Source of the DNA: Desulfobacteraceae bacterium UBA2245
GTDB lineage: Bacteria > Desulfobacterota > Desulfobacteria > Desulfobacterales > UBA2245
Direction of reading: 5' to 3'
NCBI GenBank assembly: GCA_002347265.1
Contig: DDYB01000010.1
Coordinates: 1 to 11,107, forward strand
DNA length: 11,107 nucleotides
The notes beneath the pieces are model-generated. The model made no database searches, was not told where the DNA came from, and saw nothing but the letters and a program-made list of their open reading frames with translations. Below are positions 1-6,152 of this stretch, in pieces. Position 1 is the stretch's first letter, and each line of letters begins with the position of its first letter. The position numbers and the translations under genes are program-made.

Positions 1-878
1 TGGGCATGAGCTACCAGGATATCTCGGCCCATCTTCAGGAGATATACGGTCTTGAGGTGTCCACCGGCACCTTGAGCGTCATTACCGATAAAATTATCCA
101 TACGGTCAAAGAATGGCAAGCCCGGCCCCTGGAATCGATTTATCCGATTGTCTGGCTCGATGCCATCCATTACAAGATCCGTGAAAACGGCAAGGTTGCC
201 GGTAAGGCGGTATACACAATCCTCGGCGTCAACCTTGAGGGGCGGAAGGAAGTTCTGGGTCTGTATATTTCCGAGCATGAAGGGGCCAATTTCTGGCTTC
301 AGGTGCTGACAGATCTTTCGAATCGGGGCGTAAAGGATGTCCTGATCGCCTGTGTTGACGGTCTTAAAGGTTTCCCCGAGGCCATTGAGGCCATTTTCCC
401 GAATACCGAGATTCAGCTCTGCGTTGTCCACCAGATCCGTAATTCTCTGAAGTACGTTGGCTCAAAGAACCAGAAAGAATTCATGGCCGACCTGAAACGT
501 GTATACAAGGCCGGCACAAAAGATTTAGCCGCATCCGAGCTTGATATTTTGGCAGGAAAGTGGAACGAGAAGTATCCCATTGTCATCACATCCTGGCGAA
601 ACAATTGGGAGCGACTCAGTCAGTATTTCAAATATTCTGAAGATATTCGAAGAATTATCTATACAACCAATACCATTGAGGCGGTACACCGTCAGTTTCG
701 GAAACTGACCAAGACCAAAGGCGCTTTTCCAAATCAGGACAGCCTGTTGAAACTGCTGTATATGGGGATTCAGAATGCCAGCAGGAAATGGACGATGCCG
801 ATCCAAAACTGGTCACTGACCATTTCTCAGTTGGCGATATTTTTTGAGGGAAGGCTGGATAAGGACTTGAAACTTTGA
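1..878 (+). CDS. IS256-family (Mutator-type) transposase, 5'-truncated by window edge
   Basis: This is the catalytic part of an IS256-family DDE transposase, which cuts and rejoins the ends of its own insertion sequence. The reading frame is open at the window's left edge, and the ATG at position 6 is probably internal because the family is usually about 400 residues and only about 290 are seen. Counting from that Met, the acidic triad is Asp52 (IVWLDAIHYKIRE), Asp118 (ACVDGLKGFPEAI) and Glu225 (TTNTIEAVHRQFRK). The family's C/H signature CVVHQIRNSLKYV lies about 20 residues after the second Asp. The frame is intact to the TGA stop, so this half shows no decay. A right terminal inverted repeat follows about 125 bases downstream. 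The family assignment is secure; the specific IS name cannot be given. Confidence 0.93.
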   Translation, partial: GMSYQDISAHLQEIYGLEVSTGTLSVITDKIIHTVKEWQARPLESIYPIVWLDAIHYKIRENGKVAGKAVYTILGVNLEGRKEVLGLYISEHEGANFWLQVLTDLSNRGVKDVLIACVDGLKGFPEAIEAIFPNTEIQLCVVHQIRNSLKYVGSKNQKEFMADLKRVYKAGTKDLAASELDILAGKWNEKYPIVITSWRNNWERLSQYFKYSEDIRRIIYTTNTIEAVHRQFRKLTKTKGAFPNQDSLLKLLYMGIQNASRKWTMPIQNWSLTISQLAIFFEGRLDKDLKL

Positions 879-907
879 TAAATTTATTCTTACAGACCGC
901 TCCAGCA

Positions 908-961
908 AAAGACAGCTCCTCCGACGAGCTTGTTAATTGGCCCATTCTCGGAGCTGTCTTT
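908..961. repeat. 12-bp inverted repeat inside the IS256 element, 3' of the transposase
   Basis: aaagacagctcc at 908-919 is the exact reverse complement of ggagctgtcttt at 950-961, with a 30-base loop. A shorter alternative pairing of CTCC/CGAG sequences also exists in the loop. No T-run follows on either strand, so it is not a standard terminator. It may be a transcript-stabilising stem or the trace of an older element end. Confidence 0.55.
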
Positions 962-1027
962 CGCTTCCGCTCGATTGGGTGGCGGATTGACAATCAAAAG
1001 CCGTGACACAGAATTTTGAATACTCCC

Positions 1028-1381
1028 GGATTAATGGAATGAAGGCCTTAATTTTTTTGTGTTTCGTGCGCTTTGTGGTTGGCCCATTCCGTTGAGTTCG
1101 AAATATTTAATCACAATGGCAAATCGACTTTTTGGCACGAGGGGGCATCCCCCTCCCTGCTCGACTGAACTTCGTGGTTCAAACCCTCTTTACCTTTCAT
1201 GTCCTTCGCGAACTTCGAGGTTCAAACGCTCTTAAATCTTCGTGTTCTTCGTGAACTTCGAGGTTCAAACGCTCTTAAATCTTCGTGTTCTTCGTGAACT
1301 TCGTGGTTCAAATTCTCTTTAATCTTGTGTTGATCGAAAGTTTCGTGGTGAATCCGTTCCGCACCTTGCCGGACGGTTTGA
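1028..1381. other. Non-coding region with repeats between the IS and the guaA operon end
   Basis: No convincing gene is present. The stretch contains a perfect 7-bp hairpin at 1139-1155 (gaggggg, loop cat, ccccctc) and the 43-bp tandem repeat at 1167-1338. A degenerate related piece at about 1052-1080 contains tttcgtgcgctttgtggtt, which resembles the cttcgtg / cttcgtggtt motifs of the tandem array. The region is downstream of the minus-strand operon ending at 1382 and may hold its transcript end, but no U-tract follows the hairpin. Confidence 0.6.
1167..1338. repeat. Four tandem 43-bp repeats built on a cacgaag heptamer
   Basis: Units start at 1167, 1210, 1253 and 1296, each opening with gaacttcg. 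Units 2 and 3 are identical over all 43 bases, while units 1 and 4 are diverged. On the minus strand the core reads as near-heptameric cacgaag / cacgaagttcacgaag runs. Such runs recur as dispersed intergenic repeats in many environmental bacteria and are often mis-called as short NHEVHEEHE-type proteins. Units are contiguous with no spacers, so it is not CRISPR. Confidence 0.88.
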
Positions 1382-1723
1382 TCAGGGTTCCTTCGCGCGT
1401 TTCTCCATTTCAGCAACCATGCCCTTGATCTGCGTGTCCGAAAAACCGGCTTCTCGAAGGCAGGACAGAAGCTTTCGGTAGGCCATGTTGCGCTGGGCCA
1501 GGGATACCTGACCAAAGGAGGCGCCATACATGGCGCTTTCCAGATTTCTGGCCGATTCCGCGCAAGGTTCGGGTATGGGCGGCAGCGTCTCGGTGGAAAG
1601 TGATCCGCTATCGATCGATGCCTCTTCCTCCGTAGCGGCCTCCTGCTGCGGCGGGGTGGAAAAATGCTGATAGGCAAAATAGCCGGCAATAACCATGACA
1701 ACGAGAATGATCAGCTGCCTCAT
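1382..1723 (-). CDS. Small membrane-anchored or exported protein of unknown function
   Basis: The 113-residue protein is not recognised as a named family. An N-terminal hydrophobic segment at about residues 3-19 (LIILVVMVIAGYFAYQHF) predicts a signal anchor or uncleaved signal, placing the rest in the periplasm. A low-complexity acidic, Ser/Pro-rich linker follows (about 24-52), then a helical C-terminal part (about 53-110). Two cysteines (PEPCAES and LLSCLRE) could form a disulfide outside the cytoplasm. The ATG at 1723 is preceded by a strong ribosome site, ggaaggga, and so is the chosen start. It lies 60 bases downstream of guaA on the same strand, so it may be co-transcribed, but nothing in the protein suggests a role in purine synthesis. 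Confidence 0.72.
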   Translation of the reverse strand: MRQLIILVVMVIAGYFAYQHFSTPPQQEAATEEEASIDSGSLSTETLPPIPEPCAESARNLESAMYGASFGQVSLAQRNMAYRKLLSCLREAGFSDTQIKGMVAEMEKRAKEP

Positions 1724-1783
1724 GACAGAACTCCCTTCCTGAAGATTGAACTTCCGACATCACGGCATTCGGTTTCAGGCCGC

Positions 1784-3052
1784 TTATTCCCATTCGATCG
1801 TGGCCGGGGGCTTGTTCGTGATGTCGTACACCACGCGGTTCACGCCCTTGACTCTGGCGGCAATCTCTCCGGAGACCTCGATCAGGAACTCCGCGGGCAG
1901 GGGAACGACTTTTGCGGTCATGAAGTCCTGGGTCTGCACGGCGCGCAGGCAGATCACGTGCCCGAAGGTCCGCTCATCGTTCGTCACGCCGACGGACTGC
2001 GCATTGGTCAGAATTGCAAAGAACTGGCCGGCCTGCGCCGCATACCCCTTGTCATGCATCGCCTCACGGAACACGGCGTCGGCCTCGCGCAGGATTTGAA
2101 GCTTCTCCCGGGTGAGCTCGCCCAGGCACCGCACGCCCAGGCCGGGTCCGGGGAAGGGTTGCCGCTGCGTGATCACCGGTGGAATGCCCAATGCCTGGCC
2201 GACCTGGCGGACCTCGTCCTTGAACAGATACTTCACGGGCTCCACGATGCCCTTGAAGTCGATTCGTTCCGGCAGGCCGCCCACGTTATGGTGGGCCTTG
2301 ACGGCTTTTCCGCCTTCCCAGCCGCTCTCGATGATGTCCGGATAGATCGTGCCCTGAACAAAATAGTCCAGCTCGCCCAGCTTGCGGGCTTCTTCCTCAA
2401 ACACGCGGATGAATTCCTCGCCGATGATCTTCCGTTTGGCTTCCGGATGCGTCACGCCCTTGAGTTTCGACAGAAAGCGATCCTCGGCATCGATGGTGAT
2501 CAGGTTGATGCCGTACTGATCACGAAACACTTCCGCGATCTGTTGCGGCTCGTCCTTACGCATGCAGCCGTGATCCACGAACACGCAGGTCAGCTGTTTC
2601 CCGACCGCACGGTGCAGCAGGGCCGCGCACACCGAGGAATCGACGCCGCCGGACATGGCCAGCAGCACCTTTCTGTCCCCGATCTGCGCCCGCAGATCCG
2701 CAACGGTCTCGGCAATGAACGTCTCCGTCGTCCAATCCTGCGTAAAACCGCACTGATCAACGAGAAAATCCTTCAACGTGTGAGCGTCGCAGGCCGCCGA
2801 CTGCAAATCCAGCACGGGAAGGCCGAGCTTCGCCGTTTCGGCCGGAACCTCGCGTCCGAACGTGCGTTCTCCGCAGGCCGCGCCGCGTTGAAAGATCAGC
2901 GCCTTCGGCTTCAAAGCCTCAATCCGTTCCTCCTTGGCCGAATACGGCAGGACCTCGCAGTAGATGTTCAGCTGCCGCACGGCTTTTGCCGCCATCTGCG
3001 CATTGATCGCCCCGAAATCCAGTATAGCTACGCAATCATGTTTCTTAGACAC
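1784..3052 (-). CDS. guaA: GMP synthase with intact ATP-pyrophosphatase half and degenerate, shortened amidotransferase half
   Basis: GMP synthase aminates XMP to GMP in the last step of guanine nucleotide synthesis. The synthetase half looks fully functional. It has the PP-loop SGGVDSS at residues 134-140, FVDHGCMRKDE, KRKIIGEEF, VQGTIYPDIIES, the HHNVGGLPE motif, PFPGPGLGVR and the canonical C-terminus KPPATIEWE. The N-terminal glutamine amidotransferase half is abnormal. It starts with a recognisable LDFGAINAQMAAKAVR, but the oxyanion-region SGGP is replaced by QRGA. The nucleophile motif CYGMQ is absent, and the segment carrying the catalytic His-Glu (FHPE) is missing. The PP-loop starts near residue 134 instead of about 235 in E. 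coli GuaA. The GTG at 3052 is chosen as start because it follows GGAGGAGAG by about 7 bases; an in-frame ATG at 3124 has no such support. I infer use of free ammonia or a separate glutaminase subunit. Confidence 0.93.
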   Translation of the reverse strand: MSKKHDCVAILDFGAINAQMAAKAVRQLNIYCEVLPYSAKEERIEALKPKALIFQRGAACGERTFGREVPAETAKLGLPVLDLQSAACDAHTLKDFLVDQCGFTQDWTTETFIAETVADLRAQIGDRKVLLAMSGGVDSSVCAALLHRAVGKQLTCVFVDHGCMRKDEPQQIAEVFRDQYGINLITIDAEDRFLSKLKGVTHPEAKRKIIGEEFIRVFEEEARKLGELDYFVQGTIYPDIIESGWEGGKAVKAHHNVGGLPERIDFKGIVEPVKYLFKDEVRQVGQALGIPPVITQRQPFPGPGLGVRCLGELTREKLQILREADAVFREAMHDKGYAAQAGQFFAILTNAQSVGVTNDERTFGHVICLRAVQTQDFMTAKVVPLPAEFLIEVSGEIAARVKGVNRVVYDITNKPPATIEWE

Positions 3053-3276
3053 GCACTCTCCTCCATACCTGTCCTGATGCCGGAACGCGCGCCTTTCAGC
3101 GTCGCGAGGCGCTCGTCGCATCACAGAAAAAATCGTTTATTCGAATCATTCAGGACCCGCCTGAAATTGCCCTACCCATAGCAGAAACAGGAAATCGATC
3201 AAGATATTTTGATCATCGGGATTGTGCCGGAGGGCTGGGAAGGGCGGGAATCCGGAAATCGATCATGCCCATTGGG
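3053..3276. other. Intergenic region between guaA and marC
   Basis: It contains the guaA ribosome site (3056-3064 on the minus strand), presumably the guaA promoter, and the 3' flank of marC. A short AT-rich inverted repeat gatcaa/ttgatc with a 6-base loop lies near 3197-3214, and ggaaatcgatca occurs twice (about 3190 and 3253). No clear -35/-10 pair or U-tailed terminator could be chosen with confidence. Confidence 0.4.
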
Positions 3277-3879
3277 TTACGGCAGAATTCCGAGAAAACC
3301 CTGAATGCCCGTCATGATCATCTGGGCCGCCAGCGCGGTCAGAATCAGACCCGTCAGTTTGCTGAGAATTGAAATCCCTTTGATTCCCAGACAGCGCTGA
3401 ATCAGAGTGCCGGCGAGCAGCACCGTGGCGATACACGCCACGGCGGCCAGCAAAGCCAGGCATCCGGTGACTTTTTCCGGTACGGTGGTCATCTCGGCGC
3501 CCATAACCAGCAGTGTGCCCGTGGTGGCCGGTCCGACAATGATCGGTATGGCCAGGGGCACAACCGTCACATCGCCGTCGGCGGCGGCGCTGGATATCGC
3601 CGGCTTTCCGTGAACGAGTCCGATGCCCGAAAGCATCAGGAGCACGCCGGCGCCGATGCGGAAGGAGTCCAGGGTGATGCCGAACAGTGAAAACATCTGC
3701 CTGCCCGCAAAAAACAGCAACAGGCATGTTGCCGCCACCACGGCGGAAACGGTCAGGGCGATTTTCCGGCGGCGGCGCTCGTCGTAGCCCTCGGTCAGGC
3801 TGAGGAACATCGCCAGAGCGAAAAACGGAGTCAATACGAAAAACAGTTTGATCCAAAGACTTAGAAACAGGGACATCAT
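3277..3879 (-). CDS. MarC/UPF0056-family integral membrane protein
   Basis: This 200-residue, very hydrophobic protein has about six membrane-spanning segments (near residues 10-28, 40-60, 70-90, 107-125, 135-157 and 170-195). It belongs to the MarC (UPF0056) family of inner-membrane proteins, whose transport substrate is not established. Supporting features are the N-terminal FFVLTPFFALAMFLSLTEGY and the family signature VVPLAIPIIVGPATTG at about 105-120. Length fits the family. The start overlaps the stop of the preceding ribbon-helix-helix gene by 4 bases (ATGA), implying translational coupling. A second in-frame ATG at 3876 is an equally possible start. Despite the historical name, no link to antibiotic resistance should be assumed. 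Confidence 0.88.
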   Translation of the reverse strand: MMSLFLSLWIKLFFVLTPFFALAMFLSLTEGYDERRRRKIALTVSAVVAATCLLLFFAGRQMFSLFGITLDSFRIGAGVLLMLSGIGLVHGKPAISSAAADGDVTVVPLAIPIIVGPATTGTLLVMGAEMTTVPEKVTGCLALLAAVACIATVLLAGTLIQRCLGIKGISILSKLTGLILTALAAQMIMTGIQGFLGILP

Positions 3880-4130
3880 GGTTTTTTATTCTCATTCTTC
3901 GAGTTGTCTTGTTTCAGCCTTTTCAGCATTTCGGAAAAACCGACCAGCGGTTCATTCGTCCTTTCCTCGAAGGCCGCAATATCTTCCGCATCCTCGGCAA
4001 GCGCGCCTTTAACGGCCTCGTTCACGAGTCCGGAAATGGTTCTGGACGTTTCAATGGATTTTAATTTCAAAGCCTTATGTACCTCAGGATCGAAATACAC
4101 AGTAGCGCGTTTCGCGGATGTTGTCATCAT
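3876..4130 (-). CDS. Ribbon-helix-helix (CopG-type) antitoxin-like DNA-binding protein
   Basis: The 84-residue protein begins with a beta strand RATVYFDPEVHKALKLKSIET, then SRTISGLVNEAVKGALAEDAED, the strand-helix-helix pattern of a small dimeric repressor. The tail AAFEERTNEPLVGFSEMLKRLKQD matches the toxin-neutralising C-terminus seen in RHH antitoxins paired with RelE/ParE toxins. No toxin gene follows: the next gene, overlapping by 4 bases, is a MarC-family membrane protein. It is either an orphan antitoxin or an autoregulator of the marC operon. Two tandem ATGs mark the start, and the ribosome site is weak. A well-spaced promoter lies about 25 bases upstream. Confidence 0.82.
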   Translation of the reverse strand: MMTTSAKRATVYFDPEVHKALKLKSIETSRTISGLVNEAVKGALAEDAEDIAAFEERTNEPLVGFSEMLKRLKQDNSKNENKKP

Positions 4131-4153
4131 GGCGCGTCGGATAATTGAATGAC

Positions 4154-4182
4154 ATTATCATGCTTGGGCGCTTGAACGTCAA
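4154..4182 (-). promoter_or_regulatory. Predicted sigma-70-like promoter of the RHH-marC operon
   Basis: On the minus strand TTGACG (4177-4182) and GATAAT (4154-4159) are separated by exactly 17 bases, giving a start site shortly before the ATG at 4130. Ribbon-helix-helix proteins usually repress their own operon, so an operator may overlap this site, but no clear palindrome was seen. Confidence 0.6.
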
Positions 4183-4277
4183 ACCCTGAAATGCCGAAAG
4201 CCGGCGCCAAAGCTCATTGACCGGCCGGAAGCCGCGTTTGAAAGCGCCGTGATTTTTCCGGTCTGGTTCATCGATCG

Positions 4278-4667
4278 CTATCCTTTTGTTTCCCGCCTCT
4301 CCGCAAAAACCTCTTTGGCTGCAAACAACCCGTTCAGCGCCGCGGGGAAACCCGCATAAACAGCCATCTGCATGATGACCTCTACAACTTCCTGCTCGGT
4401 GCACCCGACATTCAGAGCGCCATGAATATGGACCTTCAACTGGGGGGCCGCGTTTCCCAGGGCCGTGAGAGCGGCCACCACGGCTATTTCTCTGGATTTC
4501 AGATCCAGCCCCGGCCGTGAATATATATCCCCGAAGGGAAATTCAATCAGGAGCCGTGCAAAATCAGGGGCGATGTCCTTCAGGCTCTCGATGACGCGTT
4601 CGCCGGCCTTTCCATCAACTTCCTCAAGTTTTTCCCATCCTCTCTGATAGCGATCATTTGTTTCCAT
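4278..4667 (-). CDS. Carboxymuconolactone decarboxylase (CMD/AhpD-like) family protein
   Basis: The 129-residue, all-helical protein carries the CMD core. SREIAVVAALTALGNAAPQL (about 58-77) is followed by KVHIHGALNVGCTEQEVVEVIMQMAVYAGFPAALNGL (split here for reading; about 78-114), with the typical His pair and the PAALNGL end. Family members include the 4-carboxymuconolactone decarboxylase of aromatic degradation and many uncharacterised oligomeric proteins. It lacks the CxxC pair of peroxidase-type AhpD, so a peroxidase role is not supported. The ATG at 4667 is preferred over an upstream ATG at 4760 because GGAGA lies about 9 bases before it. The extra upstream residues would also be encoded by a dispersed repeat. 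No other catabolic genes are adjacent, so the substrate is unknown. Confidence 0.85.
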   Translation of the reverse strand: METNDRYQRGWEKLEEVDGKAGERVIESLKDIAPDFARLLIEFPFGDIYSRPGLDLKSREIAVVAALTALGNAAPQLKVHIHGALNVGCTEQEVVEVIMQMAVYAGFPAALNGLFAAKEVFAERRETKG

Positions 4668-4735
4668 GGACCTGTCTCCATAATTTCTATTTGTGAATGC
4701 CGGGGCGTCATGTCTGGAATTGCCTGGCGTGAACC

Positions 4736-4800
4736 CGGGCGAAAAGATCGTAAAAAACATGGGCCTCTTGGTTCCGGAATGATGGATGTCAATATATCAA
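4736..4800 (+). repeat. Dispersed MITE-like repeat, partial copy A (right end only)
   Basis: This 65-bp segment, from gggcgaaaagatcg to tgtcaatatatcaa, matches the right end of copy B (5677-5897) with only about four differences by eye, and more loosely copy C (10195-10404). The left two thirds are absent. It lies in the leader of the CMD-family gene, so it may contribute promoter or untranslated sequence. Confidence 0.82.
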
Positions 4801-4810
4801 AAGACGGTTA

Positions 4811-4862
4811 ACCCCCCGCAGGTGGTGTGGGGGCTGGAGGAGAAATCCCCCGGCTACCCGTT
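4811..4862 (+). mobile_element. Group II intron 3'-end-like fragment (domain VI-like hairpin)
   Basis: The segment contains ggtggtgtgggggctggagg, then a GAAA-type loop, and ccccggctacccg. It can fold as a GC-rich stem-loop closed by GGG/CCC, leaving an unpaired A (in ctAccc) near the 3' edge. That matches the branch-point bulge of domain VI in bacterial group II introns, whose 3' ends commonly read CTACCCGAT after GGTGGTGTG. No domain V or reverse transcriptase is adjacent, so only a tail remains. It could alternatively be a transcription-end hairpin for the minus-strand gene that stops at 4876. Confidence 0.45.
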
Positions 4863-4875
4863 GGGCATGGCCAAT

Positions 4876-5607
4876 TTATACAGATCCGGCCAATACGTCT
4901 TTCATGGCCTGTGCTAAATCCAGTATGGCGGACTTGCCATCACCAACGTAAGTTGAACCATGCATTGGTGCAATCGTTTTGGGTTTCAGATCGGCGAGAC
5001 GGCCAAGAATTCTCTCTGTTTTGGTTGTATATGGCAGGTAATTGGCAAAAGGTCCCTCCTGATACTCAATCAGCATTTTTTTGAAACGGCCAACAATCTC
5101 TGAATTTGTTATTGCTTCCACATCACCGTTCTGATGGAAAAGGTCAGAGCATAAAAGTGTGCCGCAATTCTCTTCAAATAAATGTCCTGCATCCCACGCG
5201 TGTGGCACATGCGGCGTCTGAAGAAACTTGAAACGAAATTTACCCGTTACGAATACTTCTCCGTCTTTCAAAGCCCTGGCCGGCCGCTCCGCTACGACAT
5301 CATCTACGTTTACCATCTTTGAAACAATGCCGCATATTGCCGTCGCATCCGGCGCAAGTCTCTGCCACTCCCTAAGCGCCCCGCATTCATCCGCCTCAAA
5401 ATGACTAAATCCGATCCATCGTAGCGTGGTCGGATCAATCAACCTGGCAACAGCTTCACTGACTGTCGGAAAAAGCCCCTTCATCCCGGTGTGGTAAAGA
5501 AGCGGCTCTTCATCCTTTACAAGAAACTGATTAAACTGAATATTCACTTCGGAAAAAAAGGTGGAAATTTTGAAAACGTCAGGTGCAATTTCAGTTATCT
5601 GGCTCAT
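4876..5607 (-). CDS. Stand-alone diiron metallo-beta-lactamase-fold protein (flavodiiron/ODP type)
   Basis: The 243-residue cytoplasmic protein has the metallo-beta-lactamase fold as used in flavodiiron proteins, without a flavodoxin domain. Likely metal ligands are His69-x-Glu71-x-Asp73 (GFSHFEADECGAL), His136 (TPHVPHAWD), Asp155 (LLCSDLF) and His216 (APMHGSTY). In classical flavodiiron enzymes the first motif is HxExDH; here the last position is Glu74. This is also seen in a family of stand-alone oxygen-binding diiron proteins. Likely roles are binding or reduction of O2 or NO, or a sensory function; none is proven. The ATG at 5607 follows a GGGAGGA ribosome site by about 5 bases. It appears monocistronic, between two copies of the dispersed repeat. 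Confidence 0.85.
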   Translation of the reverse strand: MSQITEIAPDVFKISTFFSEVNIQFNQFLVKDEEPLLYHTGMKGLFPTVSEAVARLIDPTTLRWIGFSHFEADECGALREWQRLAPDATAICGIVSKMVNVDDVVAERPARALKDGEVFVTGKFRFKFLQTPHVPHAWDAGHLFEENCGTLLCSDLFHQNGDVEAITNSEIVGRFKKMLIEYQEGPFANYLPYTTKTERILGRLADLKPKTIAPMHGSTYVGDGKSAILDLAQAMKDVLAGSV

Positions 5608-5676
5608 TTTTTTCCTCCCATGCTTCTAATGATCCGCCTAACGAAAAGTTAACGGGCGCGGGATCGGGGTCGGTCA

Positions 5677-5897
5677 TTGATATATTGATTGCCATTCCAG
5701 CCATCATGCCGCGAAAATCGTTAATTGGCGCTGCGTAAGCCTTTCACCGCATTATTTTTACAGAACTGAGCGCCGTAAAATTTCATGAAGCGCATTACAT
5801 TTCAAAACAAACATTCAACCGACCGGTCAATCGGGGCGAAAAGATCGTAAAAAACATGGGCCTCGCGGCTCCGGAATGATGGATGTCAATATATCAA
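5677..5897 (+). repeat. Dispersed MITE-like repeat, full copy B with terminal inverted repeats
   Basis: This 221-bp non-coding element begins with ttgatatattga (5677-5688) and ends with tcaatatatcaa (5886-5897), a perfect 12-bp inverted pair. The pairing continues imperfectly inward (ccattcc on the left, ggaatgatgg on the right). It aligns along its whole length with copy C (10195-10404), the main difference being a 12-base segment present only in B near 5812-5823. Homology to C extends about 8 bases beyond the left end (ggtcg-tca). No open frame is conserved between copies. These are the hallmarks of a miniature non-autonomous element; no target duplication is clear. Together with its flanks it fills the gene-free stretch 5608-5911. 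Confidence 0.8.
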
Positions 5898-5911
5898 CGT
5901 GCGGCCTAAAA

Positions 5912-6152
5912 TCACACAGAATTTTCCCGATCCGAGTTCCATTGCGCCGGATTATCGAGAATGTATTTTCGAATTCTGTTCAAATCATCGTCATTTCGAA
6001 TGATGTGTTCGTAATAATTCCGTTGCCAGACATGTTGAACCGGGGTGTTTTGCCGCATCCATTGGGTCACGCCGATTTTGAACCCGCGAACCATTGATCC
6101 GATGGTTTTCGACGTGCCTCATAGATACGGGGGTGTTTGTAGAGGCATGACG
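5912..6152 (-). pseudogene. REP-associated tyrosine transposase (RAYT, Y1_Tnp/IS200-like), C-terminal remnant
   Basis: The minus strand encodes TSKTIGSMVRGFKIGVTQW, followed by a segment with VWQRNYYEHIIRNDDDLNRI and the ending YILDNPAQWNSDREN. This is the very conserved C-terminal part of REP-associated transposases, including the tyrosine of the YYEHIIRN motif. A TGA stop interrupts the frame just before GTSKTIG (near 6122). Upstream in the same frame a linker-like WRNVMPLQTPPYL can be read. The N-terminal part with the metal-binding HUH motif is gone; the toxin gene of the neighbouring operon occupies that position. The stop lies only 14 bases from the right end of repeat copy B. Confidence 0.82.

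Larger units (their letters stand above)
1..1027 (+). mobile_element. IS256-family insertion sequence, right portion
   Basis: The transposase frame is followed by about 150 bases of non-coding DNA. This ends in a segment at 1004-1027 that reads, on the minus strand, gggagtattcaaaattctg and continues with tgtca. That matches the usual look of IS256-family termini (GGGA start, then a CAAAATTCTGTGTCA core). The outer edge is therefore placed at 1027. The target duplication, 8-9 bp in this family, would begin with ggattaat at 1028, but it cannot be confirmed because the left end is outside the window. The boundary is inferred by pattern, not by comparison of two ends. Confidence 0.65.

Noticed and set aside
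1139..1155. Perfect GC-rich hairpin as a rho-independent terminator
   Set aside because: No T-run follows on either strand, so it is listed only as part of the repeat-containing gap.
1167..1338. CRISPR array
   Set aside because: Units are directly contiguous with no unique spacers, and no cas genes are nearby.
1664..3181. 505-codon open frame on the plus strand
   Set aside because: It is the antisense of guaA. The minus-strand frame has unmistakable GMP synthase motifs and the plus-strand translation has no family features.
3263..3895. 210-codon minus-strand frame overlapping marC
   Set aside because: It is the shifted frame of marC, Arg/His-rich with no domain, while the other frame gives a clear six-segment membrane protein.
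4668..4760. N-terminal extension of the CMD-family protein to an ATG at 4760
   Set aside because: The extra residues do not match the family and the start lies in a dispersed repeat; the ATG at 4667 has a good ribosome site.
5630..5660. gcctaac...gttaac sequence resembling an integron attC core
   Set aside because: The spacing is far too short, no extended imperfect hairpin is present, and there is no integrase or cassette structure.
5876..6097. 73-codon plus-strand open frame
   Set aside because: It is antisense to the RAYT remnant and begins inside the dispersed repeat.
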